7,451 nucleotides of DNA from Micavibrio aeruginosavorus. Lineage in GTDB: Bacteria > Pseudomonadota > Alphaproteobacteria > Micavibrionales > Micavibrionaceae. The DNA lies in the NCBI GenBank assembly GCA_003241475.1, contig QFQB01000092.1, forward strand, positions 1-7,451, given 5' to 3'. Every line of letters begins with the position of its first letter. The first letter of the stretch is position 1. Below are positions 1-6,761 of the stretch, piece by piece. Position numbers and translations under genes: made by a program. The notes below the pieces were generated by a model that worked only from the letters and a program-made list of their open reading frames with translations, made no database searches and was not told the origin of the DNA.

Positions 1-213
1 ACCGATGGTGCCGGACTTCAGCACATGAACCGGAATGCCGCCCGCGAAAGGCTCGTACCGCTTGCCGCGGATATCGGTGGCGAGCGCAACGCGGTATCCG
101 CGCGAAAGCAAATCCTGCGCCAGCGCTTCGGCAGGAAACATGTGGCCGCCCGTTCCGCCCGCGCTCAGCAGAATCAACTTCGGCGTTGGTTTGATTGTTT
201 CACCCGTACTCAT
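1..213 (-). CDS. murG: UDP-N-acetylglucosamine--undecaprenyl-pyrophosphoryl-MurNAc-pentapeptide GlcNAc transferase MurG, N-terminal part
   Basis: These are the first 71 codons of murG; the gene runs off the low-coordinate edge of the window. MurG is the peripheral membrane GT-B glycosyltransferase on the cytoplasmic face that adds GlcNAc to lipid I to make lipid II. Translating the minus strand from the ATG at 213 gives MSTGETIKPTPKLILLSAGG, followed by TGGHMFPAEALAQDL. This contains the glycine-rich loop GGTGGH (about 19-24), which is characteristic of MurG and binds the lipid-linked acceptor phosphate region. The frame continues without a stop to position 1, through RGYRVALATDIRGKRYEPF. The start overlaps the ftsW TGA as ATGA and has GGAGGAG 7 nt upstream. 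The missing part, about 80% of the protein, would carry the UDP-GlcNAc site. The motif and the position after ftsW make the call secure. Confidence 0.93.
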   Translation of the reverse strand, partial: MSTGETIKPTPKLILLSAGGTGGHMFPAEALAQDLLSRGYRVALATDIRGKRYEPFAGGIPVHVLKSGTIG

Positions 214-1376
214 TTCACCGCTCCTCCGATAGGACGTATGGACAGACCGCTTCGGGCGATGCCGGAGCGCGACTGCCTGCGCGTCAGGGCAAGCAACATT
301 CCCATCGCGATGCCCGACGACAGCAAGGATGATCCGCCGTAGCTGATGAACGGCAAGGTCATGCCTTTTGTCGGCAGCAAGTGAATGGACGAGCCCATGT
401 TGATCAGCGCCTGCAGTCCAAAGAGCGTCAAAATACCGCCGCTCGCCAGAATAATAAAGATGTTGTCCGTATCCATGATGCGGTTGTAGCCGCGCAGGAT
501 CACATAGCCGTAAAGACCGACCAAAAGAACGGTCATGAGCATGCCAAGCTCTTCTCCCGCCACGGCGAAAATAAAGTCTGCGTGCGCATCGGGAATGTGC
601 ATCTTCACGGTTCCCTGCCCCGCGCCCGTGCCGAGCAGGCCGCCATGGCGGAACGCGCTTAAAGACCGGTCGATCTGATAGGTATCGCCGCTTTCGGGAT
701 TGACGAAGCGATCAAAGCGCGACTGCACGTGGCTGAAGCTGAAATAGGCCAAGACCGCCGCCGCGATCACGATCCCCAGCAGCAGAATAATCCAGCGGAA
801 CGGCAGGCCCGCCAGAAAGATGATGGTCAGGAAACTTGCCGTTACAATAAAGGTCATGCCCATATCAGGCTGCAAAACCAGTAGCAGAACGACAAGGCCG
901 TACAAAGCGCCCGCGAAAACAATGCCGTGAAATTCCGGTTTTTCCTTTTGCCGCGCTATAAGCCATGCGGCCACGACGATAAACGACGGCTTTGCCAGTT
1001 CGGACGGCTGCAGCGAAAGCGGTCCGAGACCAATCCAGCGTTGCGCGCCCTTCACTTCATCGCCGATGACCGGCACCAGCATCATTAAAAAGACAGACAC
1101 GCCCAGAATAATCACCGCCGCACGCCAGACCTGCTGCAGATTGGTCATGGAAAGACCGATCATCAAACCGATGGACGGGACCAGAAACACGATGTGGCGG
1201 ATGATAAAGTGGTACGGAGAGGCCGTGTCGATGCGGTTGGCAACGGCGGGGCTTGCCGCCGTAACCAGAACGATCCCGAAAATGCAGATGGTAAAAAGGA
1301 TCGCCAGCGTCACGCGGTCAACCGTCCACCACCATTGCCCCAAAAAGGATTTGTCCGTGCGGGTAAAGAAATTCAT
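210..1376 (-). CDS. ftsW: Septal peptidoglycan glycosyltransferase FtsW (SEDS family)
   Basis: FtsW is the divisome SEDS glycosyltransferase that polymerises lipid II in the inner membrane, in complex with FtsI. The 388-residue protein is within the usual size and has about ten hydrophobic spans, starting near residues 22-42. The long periplasmic loop (about 214-270) carries the SEDS signatures. Visible motifs are KGAQRWI (109-115), LQPSELAK (122-129), QPDMG (169-173), FRHGG (242-246), PDAHADFIFAVAGEELG (262-278, containing the conserved Asp267 thought to be catalytic) and the LLPTKGMTLPFISYGG block (333-348). I chose the ATG at 1376, giving MNFFTRTDKS, because it forms ATGA with the murD stop and has GGAGG 10 nt upstream. 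The frame is open back to 1457, but that stretch is murD read in another frame. The end overlaps murG by 4 bp. FtsW rather than RodA is supported by the dcw location. Confidence 0.96.
   Translation of the reverse strand: MNFFTRTDKSFLGQWWWTVDRVTLAILFTICIFGIVLVTAASPAVANRIDTASPYHFIIRHIVFLVPSIGLMIGLSMTNLQQVWRAAVIILGVSVFLMMLVPVIGDEVKGAQRWIGLGPLSLQPSELAKPSFIVVAAWLIARQKEKPEFHGIVFAGALYGLVVLLLVLQPDMGMTFIVTASFLTIIFLAGLPFRWIILLLGIVIAAAVLAYFSFSHVQSRFDRFVNPESGDTYQIDRSLSAFRHGGLLGTGAGQGTVKMHIPDAHADFIFAVAGEELGMLMTVLLVGLYGYVILRGYNRIMDTDNIFIILASGGILTLFGLQALINMGSSIHLLPTKGMTLPFISYGGSSLLSSGIAMGMLLALTRRQSRSGIARSGLSIRPIGGAVK
221..227 (-). promoter_or_regulatory. Ribosome binding site for murG (GGAGGAG)
   Basis: A strong minus-strand GGAGGAG ends 7 nt before the murG ATG at 213, inside the last codons of ftsW. 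It is the strongest Shine-Dalgarno in the window and supports efficient independent initiation in addition to coupling. Confidence 0.75.
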
Positions 1377-2776
1377 GACGGCACATCCTCCGACAAGGCG
1401 TTGACGAGATTGGTAAAGACTTCGCCGCGATGTTCGAAATTGCGGAATTGATCCCACGATGCGCAGGCGGGCGACAAAAGAACGGTGCTGGCGCCACCCG
1501 GTTGTCCGCGGTTGTCCTGCGCCATTTTGTGCGCGCTTAAAACAGCGACATCCAATGTGCCGCTTATGTCATGGGGGATGCCAAGCTTCTTGAGCCAGAC
1601 GGCAAAATCTTCGGCGGCCTCTCCGATCAGAAAAACATGACGCAGACGATCCGCATAGATTTCGATGCCGTTCAGCCCGCCCTCTTTCGCGCGTCCGCCC
1701 GCAATCAAATAGACGTTGGAATAACAGGACAACGCACGGACCGTTGCATCGGCGTTTGTGCCTTTGCTGTCGTTGACATAGGCGATGCCGTTGATGATAC
1801 GCGCCGTGTGTTGGCGGTGCGGCAAGCCCGCATAGGTCCGCGCATATTTGAGAATATCTTCGGGCGCAACGCCCAGCGTTTTACAAACGGCATAGGATGC
1901 GCAAAGATTTTGTCCGTTGTGCGTTCCGGGAAGCGCAGGCAGATCTGTTGCATTGCCGATAGCTACGGCTTCGCCGTCGATGGCGTCCATCAATTGTCCG
2001 TCTTTTATATAAACGCCGCCCGTCAATTCTTTTTTGAAAGACACCGGAATAACATGACGCGTATCGGTTTTGGAAATCCGGTCGTAAATCGCCAGCGTCG
2101 GCGCATCATCCACCGCGCAGATCGCCGTGCCGCCGCCTTCCATCATTCGCTCTTTGGACAGCGCATAGCCGTCCATGCCGCCGTGGCGGTCCAGATGATC
2201 GGGGCTGATGTTCAAAAGCACCGCAATGTCGGGACGGAACGACGGGCATAAATCCATTTGATAAGAGGAAATTTCCAGCACCAGAACGGTTTCGCGCGGC
2301 GGCAGATCAAGCATCAGAACGGGCGTACCGATATTGCCCGCCGCAATCGCGTGCTTGCCGGATTCATTCAAGATATGTGTGACCAACGCCGTTGTCGTGG
2401 ACTTGCCGTTGGTGCCGGTAATGCCGACGACTTTGCAGGTGTGGCCGGAGCGGTGAAGAATTTCAAGATCGCCGATGATTTCGACATTGGCTTCTTTGGC
2501 ACGAACAGCCGCCGGATGCGGCGCGGGATGCGTAAGTGGAATGCCCGGCGCCATGACGAGCGCGCCATAGCCTTCCAGCCCTTCCACCGCAAAATTCAAA
2601 AGATTGAAGCCTTCGTCCAGCGCTTTTTCGCGCGCATCATCCTTGTCGTCCCAGACCAGAACCTGCGCGCCGCCCTTGATCAACGCCTTTGCCGTCGCCA
2701 AGCCGGAAACGCCGAGACCCAGAACGGCGACGGGTTTTCCCTGCAAAGTGCGGACATAAGGCTGCGTGTCGATCAT
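1373..2776 (-). CDS. murD: UDP-N-acetylmuramoyl-L-alanine--D-glutamate ligase MurD
   Basis: MurD is the cytoplasmic ATP-dependent ligase that adds D-glutamate to UDP-MurNAc-L-Ala, one step before MurE. The 467-residue product shows the N-terminal UDP-binding Rossmann fold with VLGLGVSGLATAKAL (18-32), the P-loop GITGTNGKSTTT (118-129), LEISSYQ (167-173), NISPDHLDRHGG (189-200), the likely carbamylated Lys208 in LSKERM, GLPHRQH (317-323), VNDSKGTNADA (334-344), IAGGRAKEGG (358-367) and LSPACASWDQF (434-444). The ATG at 2776 forms an ATGA overlap with the mraY stop. The frame stays open further upstream to 2830, but that extension is the mraY C-terminus in another frame. There is no strong Shine-Dalgarno (only GAAG 5 nt away), so initiation probably depends on coupling to mraY. 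The TGA stop overlaps the ftsW ATG. A His stands where the GLPHRxE motif commonly has Glu. Confidence 0.96.
   Translation of the reverse strand: MIDTQPYVRTLQGKPVAVLGLGVSGLATAKALIKGGAQVLVWDDKDDAREKALDEGFNLLNFAVEGLEGYGALVMAPGIPLTHPAPHPAAVRAKEANVEIIGDLEILHRSGHTCKVVGITGTNGKSTTTALVTHILNESGKHAIAAGNIGTPVLMLDLPPRETVLVLEISSYQMDLCPSFRPDIAVLLNISPDHLDRHGGMDGYALSKERMMEGGGTAICAVDDAPTLAIYDRISKTDTRHVIPVSFKKELTGGVYIKDGQLMDAIDGEAVAIGNATDLPALPGTHNGQNLCASYAVCKTLGVAPEDILKYARTYAGLPHRQHTARIINGIAYVNDSKGTNADATVRALSCYSNVYLIAGGRAKEGGLNGIEIYADRLRHVFLIGEAAEDFAVWLKKLGIPHDISGTLDVAVLSAHKMAQDNRGQPGGASTVLLSPACASWDQFRNFEHRGEVFTNLVNALSEDVPS
1387..1391 (-). promoter_or_regulatory. Ribosome binding site for ftsW (GGAGG)
   Basis: A perfect GGAGG on the minus strand lies 10 nt before the ATG at 1376, inside the end of murD. 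It decides the ftsW start in favour of 1376 rather than the upstream in-frame ATG at 1457. Confidence 0.75.
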
Positions 2777-3858
2777 CTGAGCTTCAAGGTTGCAAGACCG
2801 ACCAGAGCCAAAATGACGGCAATGATCCAAAAACGGATCACGATGGTCGGCTCCGACCAGCCTTTCTTTTCAAAATGGTGATGGAGCGGCGCCATGGCAA
2901 AAACGCGCTTGCCCGTAAGTTTGAAGGATACCACCTGCACGATCACGGAAACGGTTTCGAGCACGAACAGACCGCCGATCACGAACAAAACGATTTCGTG
3001 TTTGACGACCATGGCGATGGCGCCAAGGCCCGCACCCATGGCCAAAGAGCCCGTATCGCCCATAAAGACCATGGCGGGCGGCGCGTTGAACCATAAAAAT
3101 CCGATCCCTGCCCCAATGAGCGCACCACATATAATTGCAAGTTCGCCCGTGCCAGGAATAAAGGTGATGCCAAGATACGGCGCATAAACCGCGTTGCCTA
3201 CGAAATAGGAAATCAGGCCGAACGATCCGGCGGCAATCATCACCGGCACAATGGCAAGACCATCCAGACCATCGGTGAGGTTGACTGCATTGGCCGCACC
3301 AACCATGACCAGCATGGCAAACGGAATGAACAAAAATCCGAGCGGAATGAGATAGCCCTTCATGAAGGGAATGGCGAGGCCCGTGTCGATGGCGTCATGC
3401 GTGAAGAACATATAGGCGGCGATGGCGCAAGACGCGATGCCGAATTCGAACAGCAGTCTGATGCGCCCGGGAATGCCGTGGTGGCTACGCTTGGTCAGCT
3501 TTGCGTAGTCGTCGGCGGCGCCGATCAGTCCGTAGCCGATAATGACCCCGGCAACGATCCAGACATAAGGATTGGATAAATCGGCCCAGAGAAGAACGGA
3601 AATGCCGGCGGAGATCAGAATCATCAATCCGCCCATGGTGGGCGTGCCCGCTTTTTTGAAATGGGTTTCGGGACCGTCGCTACGGATCGGCTGCCCTTCG
3701 CGTTGCTTCTTTTTCAGCCAGCGGATCATGCCGGGGCCGATAAGGAAACAGATAATCATGGCGGTCAGCATCGCCGCCCCCGTCCGGAAAGTGATATAGC
3801 GGATCAGGTTGAATAAAATAAAATCATCCGCATAGGGCGCGAGAAGATTGTAAAGCAT
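2773..3858 (-). CDS. mraY: Phospho-N-acetylmuramoyl-pentapeptide-transferase MraY
   Basis: MraY is the integral inner-membrane enzyme that transfers phospho-MurNAc-pentapeptide from UDP to undecaprenyl phosphate, forming lipid I. The 361-residue length matches the family. Hydrophobic segments alternate with cytoplasmic loops along the whole protein, consistent with about ten membrane spans. The conserved cytoplasmic motifs are all present: KKAGTPTMGG (68-77), the AADDY aspartates (D116, D117), NAVNLTDGLDGLA (190-202, with D196 in the position of a catalytic Asp), FMGDTGSLAMG (265-275, D268) and the HHHFEKKGW histidine cluster (326-334). The ATG at 3858 is 3 bp after the murF TAA, with a weak AGG 6 nt upstream, and it gives the usual N-terminus MLYNLLAP. 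The TGA stop overlaps the murD ATG as ATGA. Its position between murF and murD is the standard dcw order. No missing motif or truncation is seen. Confidence 0.97.
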   Translation of the reverse strand: MLYNLLAPYADDFILFNLIRYITFRTGAAMLTAMIICFLIGPGMIRWLKKKQREGQPIRSDGPETHFKKAGTPTMGGLMILISAGISVLLWADLSNPYVWIVAGVIIGYGLIGAADDYAKLTKRSHHGIPGRIRLLFEFGIASCAIAAYMFFTHDAIDTGLAIPFMKGYLIPLGFLFIPFAMLVMVGAANAVNLTDGLDGLAIVPVMIAAGSFGLISYFVGNAVYAPYLGITFIPGTGELAIICGALIGAGIGFLWFNAPPAMVFMGDTGSLAMGAGLGAIAMVVKHEIVLFVIGGLFVLETVSVIVQVVSFKLTGKRVFAMAPLHHHFEKKGWSEPTIVIRFWIIAVILALVGLATLKLR

Positions 3859-3861
3859 GGC

Positions 3862-5310
3862 TTACCTAGCAAGTCCTTTTTTCTTGAGTTTGTCCGGTAG
3901 CGCGCGCAAAGCCTCGACCACCAATTGCATGCGCGGTTTTTCTCCCGGACCGCGCGAGCCCTTGACCATCACGACATCGCCGGGAACCAAAACTTCGGGA
4001 ACGATTTTCGCCAATTCCTTCGTATCGTCCACATGCGCGCCGCGTTTGTCCTGAGGCAGGCTATCATAAAGGTTTTTCATCAGAGGTCCACTGGTGTAAA
4101 CCAGCTGGACTCCGGCCATTTCCAAGGGCAACGCCAATTCTTTATGCAAACGGGGGCCGTCGGCGCCCAATTCGTACATATCGCCCAGAACCGCGATTCT
4201 CCGCCCGCCGCGCCCCGGATCGATCATCGCCAGCACCTTGAATGCCGCTTTCATGGCGACCGGAGAAGCGTTATAGCTTTCGTCGATCAGAACGACGGGA
4301 TTTTCCGCATCGCCCAGATCCAGAAGCTCGCGTTTGCCGCGTCCGGCCAAAGGCTCGATTTTCCCGATGGCGCGCGCCGCCTTTTTCACATCGCCGTCCA
4401 CAGCCTTGATCGCGGCCAATGCGGAGAGCGCGTTGAGCGCCAGATGCTTGCCGATGGACTGCATGGTGAACGACACGCGTTCGCCCATGACATCCGCTTC
4501 GATGCGGCTGCCGTTGGCGGCGACAAGAAAACCAGCCAAACGCACATCCGCCTTTTCGTTTTCGCCAAAGGAGATGATTTTCAGATTTTTGGCCGATGCT
4601 TTTTTACAAAGATGATCGAACCATTGATTGTCGGCGTTCAAGATAACGGTGCCGCCTTCTTTCATGCCGTCGAAAATTTCCGCTTTCGCATCGGCAATTC
4701 CTTCCTCCCCGTTCGGAAAGTTTCCGGCATGCACGGCTTCGACCGTTGTGATGATAGAAACATCAGGCTGGATCATTTCGGACAGCGGCGCGATTTCGCC
4801 GGCATGGTTCATGCCGACTTCGAAAATGCCGTAATCGGTTCCCGCATGCATGGTGGACAAAGAATACGGTACACCCCAGTGATTGTTATAGCTTTTGATG
4901 CTGGCATGCGTCTGGCCCAGCGTGGCGAAGGCCACAGCCAGCATTTCTTTCGTGCCCGTTTTGCCGACGCTACCCGTGACAGCGATGATGCTTGCCGCCG
5001 TGCGGGCGCGTGAAGCCTGGCCCAGCTCTTGCAATGCCTTGAACGTGTCATCGACGATCAAGAGTTTTTCGGCATCGACGCCATCGACAGGACGGGAAAC
5101 AATTGCCGCCACAGCGCCTTTTTTGACCGCATCGGCAACATACGCATGACCATCGCTGTTGTCGCCTGCGATGGCGATAAATAGATCGCCCGGCTGCACT
5201 GTGCGGGAATCAATGGAAACACCGGTCGCAGACCAGTTTCCAGTGCCCGCGCGTGCGTGCGCAACGCCCGTAACTTCTTTCATCGTCCACAAACTATTCG
5301 ATCCCGCCAT
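3862..5310 (-). CDS. murF: UDP-N-acetylmuramoyl-tripeptide--D-alanyl-D-alanine ligase MurF
   Basis: MurF uses ATP to join D-Ala-D-Ala to the UDP-MurNAc-tripeptide made by MurE, completing the cytoplasmic pentapeptide precursor. The 482-residue product has the three-domain Mur ligase plan. The N-terminal domain carries VSIDSRTVQPGDLF (31-44). The central ATPase domain has the P-loop VTGSVGKTGTKEML (111-124, Lys117), NNHWGVPYSL (142-151) and EVGMNHAGEI (164-173). The C-terminal domain holds IDESYNASP (342-350, usually YNANP), LGDMYELG (375-382) and VMVKGSRG (447-454). I chose the ATG at 5310 because AGAGG ends 10 nt before it. An in-frame TTG at 5319, overlapping the murE TGA as TTGA, would add three residues, but the same AGAGG is only 1 nt away from it. 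The TAA stop is 3 bp before the mraY ATG. The loop after KGSRG reads PGEKPRM, differing a little from the common form. Confidence 0.95.
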   Translation of the reverse strand: MAGSNSLWTMKEVTGVAHARAGTGNWSATGVSIDSRTVQPGDLFIAIAGDNSDGHAYVADAVKKGAVAAIVSRPVDGVDAEKLLIVDDTFKALQELGQASRARTAASIIAVTGSVGKTGTKEMLAVAFATLGQTHASIKSYNNHWGVPYSLSTMHAGTDYGIFEVGMNHAGEIAPLSEMIQPDVSIITTVEAVHAGNFPNGEEGIADAKAEIFDGMKEGGTVILNADNQWFDHLCKKASAKNLKIISFGENEKADVRLAGFLVAANGSRIEADVMGERVSFTMQSIGKHLALNALSALAAIKAVDGDVKKAARAIGKIEPLAGRGKRELLDLGDAENPVVLIDESYNASPVAMKAAFKVLAMIDPGRGGRRIAVLGDMYELGADGPRLHKELALPLEMAGVQLVYTSGPLMKNLYDSLPQDKRGAHVDDTKELAKIVPEVLVPGDVVMVKGSRGPGEKPRMQLVVEALRALPDKLKKKGLAR

Positions 5311-5315
5311 ATCCC

Positions 5316-6761
5316 TCAAACCTCTATTGTCAGTCTTTTTATTGATTTCAATGCAATATCGGCATCATCGAACGGTTCCGTCCGGCCGCCGATGATCTGC
5401 CCTTGCTCATGCCCTTTGCCTGCGATGACCAAGACATCGCCCTTGTGAAGTTGCTCCACCGCATATTCGATGGCTTTGCGGCGGTCGCCGATTTCAATCG
5501 CATCGGGCGCGCCCTCCATGATGGCTGCGCGGATTTCTTCGGGGTCTTCGTCGCGCGGATTGTCGTCCGTCACGATCACCACATCGGCAAGACCGCTGGC
5601 TATGCGCCCCATGATCGGACGCTTGCCCGCATCGCGATTTCCACCACATCCAAGTACGCAAACCATCTTTCCTTCAGTGTGCGGGCGAAGCGTGTTCAGC
5701 ACAGCCTCCACCGCCCCGGGCTTGTGCGCGTAATCGACATAGATGGCAGCGCCTTCTGGATGGCCCGGGATCAATTGCAAGCGCCCCGGAACGCCTTGAA
5801 GTTTTTCAAGAAGCGGAACGAGCGCGTCGATATCATCGTTATCGGCCATAACAAGACCAAGCGCACATAGCGCGTTCATGATCTGGAACGAGCCGACGAG
5901 CGGAACTGTCGCCTCGTAGGTTTTTCCCATGACGGACAGCACGACATGCTGACCCGACGGACACGGCGTACGGCGCTGAATGCAAATATCGCCGGCCTTA
6001 TCGCCAAAAGAGATAACCCTATGACCGCGTGCCTTGCAAAGGGACTCCAGCTTGTCGAAATAATCGTCATTGGCGTTTAACACCGCGGTGCCGCGCGCCT
6101 TCATGACATCGGAAAACAACCGCGACTTGGCGGCAAAATATTCATCCATCGATGCGTGGTAATCCAGATGGTCGCGGCTCAAATTCGTATAGGCGGCGGC
6201 AGATATATGCACGCCGTCCAGACGATATTGATCCAGACCGTGGCTGGAAGCCTCCATCGCCAGATGCGTCACGCCGGCGGCGGCCAGGTCGGCTAGTTCC
6301 GCATGAAGCGAAACCGTATCGGGCGTGGTAAGCGATCCGGAGCGGATCATGCCCGGCGCACGCACTCCCAATGTTCCCAAAGACGCGCTTTGCATGATGC
6401 CCGCGAGTTGCCACAGCTGATGCGTAAAGGAAACGGTAGAGGTTTTCCCGCTCGTCCCCGTTACGGCGACGATCATCTCAGGCTGATGATCATAAAAGGT
6501 AGCGGCGATGCGCGCGAGCTCTTTGCGCGGATTGTCTACGGTCAAAAGGACGGCATGCGTGCCCTCTGGTAGAACCGTTCCTTTCTGCGCCAGAATAGCA
6601 TCCGCCCCGTGCATGATGGCATCTTGAATAAATTTCGCACCATCGGCCTTGCTTCCCGGTAGCGCCGCGAACAAATAGCCCGGACGCACACGGCGGCTGT
6701 CGGCCGTGATGCCCGTGATCTCCATCTCGCGCGGCGTTTTAATGACCTGTGAGAGCAACAA
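5316..6761 (-). CDS. murE: UDP-N-acetylmuramoyl-L-alanyl-D-glutamate--2,6-diaminopimelate ligase MurE
   Basis: MurE is the cytoplasmic ATP-dependent ligase that adds meso-diaminopimelate to UDP-MurNAc-L-Ala-D-Glu. The 481-residue product has the usual length. Visible motifs are the N-terminal UMP-binding ITADSRRVRPG (17-28), the P-loop TGTSGKTST (101-109), TTPD (145-148), MEASSHGLDQYR (169-180), NLSRDHLDYH (193-202), the likely carbamylated Lys in AKSRLF (K212), VDYAHKPGA (342-350), the GCGGNRDAGKRP block (371-382) and DDNPRDEDP (399-407). The DNPR motif is the known marker of meso-DAP rather than lysine specificity. The start is a TTG at 6761, since no ATG occurs before residue 13 and that ATG would remove the conserved N-terminal helix. 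An AAGGA lies 8 nt upstream. The gene overlaps ftsI by 23 bp and its TGA stop sits 5 bp before the preferred murF ATG, so coupled translation is likely. A second TTG follows directly and cannot be excluded as the first codon. Confidence 0.96.
   Translation of the reverse strand: MLLSQVIKTPREMEITGITADSRRVRPGYLFAALPGSKADGAKFIQDAIMHGADAILAQKGTVLPEGTHAVLLTVDNPRKELARIAATFYDHQPEMIVAVTGTSGKTSTVSFTHQLWQLAGIMQSASLGTLGVRAPGMIRSGSLTTPDTVSLHAELADLAAAGVTHLAMEASSHGLDQYRLDGVHISAAAYTNLSRDHLDYHASMDEYFAAKSRLFSDVMKARGTAVLNANDDYFDKLESLCKARGHRVISFGDKAGDICIQRRTPCPSGQHVVLSVMGKTYEATVPLVGSFQIMNALCALGLVMADNDDIDALVPLLEKLQGVPGRLQLIPGHPEGAAIYVDYAHKPGAVEAVLNTLRPHTEGKMVCVLGCGGNRDAGKRPIMGRIASGLADVVIVTDDNPRDEDPEEIRAAIMEGAPDAIEIGDRRKAIEYAVEQLHKGDVLVIAGKGHEQGQIIGGRTEPFDDADIALKSIKRLTIEV
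5321..5325 (-). promoter_or_regulatory. Ribosome binding site for murF (AGAGG)
   Basis: The minus-strand AGAGG lies within the last codons of murE, 10 nt upstream of the ATG at 5310 and only 1 nt from the alternative TTG at 5319. The spacing favours the ATG. Confidence 0.5.

Noticed and set aside
1377..1457. N-terminal extension of ftsW to an upstream ATG
   Set aside because: The extra 27 residues are the murD C-terminus read in another frame, are not membrane-like, and bypass the GGAGG and ATGA junction at 1376.
2777..2830. N-terminal extension of murD to an upstream ATG
   Set aside because: The additional 18 residues are mraY coding sequence in another frame. MurD proteins begin just before the VLGLGVSG Rossmann motif, which fits the ATG at 2776.
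1571..2881. Two long plus-strand open frames (226 and 207 codons) opposite murD and the end of mraY
   Set aside because: They are antisense to genes with complete catalytic motifs, show no recognisable motif or plausible Shine-Dalgarno, and have shadow-like composition.
3925..5013. A 362-codon open frame on the plus strand opposite murF
   Set aside because: Its translation has no recognisable domain and is rich in Arg, His, Phe and Gln, as expected from the complement of a biased coding strand. It lies fully inside a well-supported murF.
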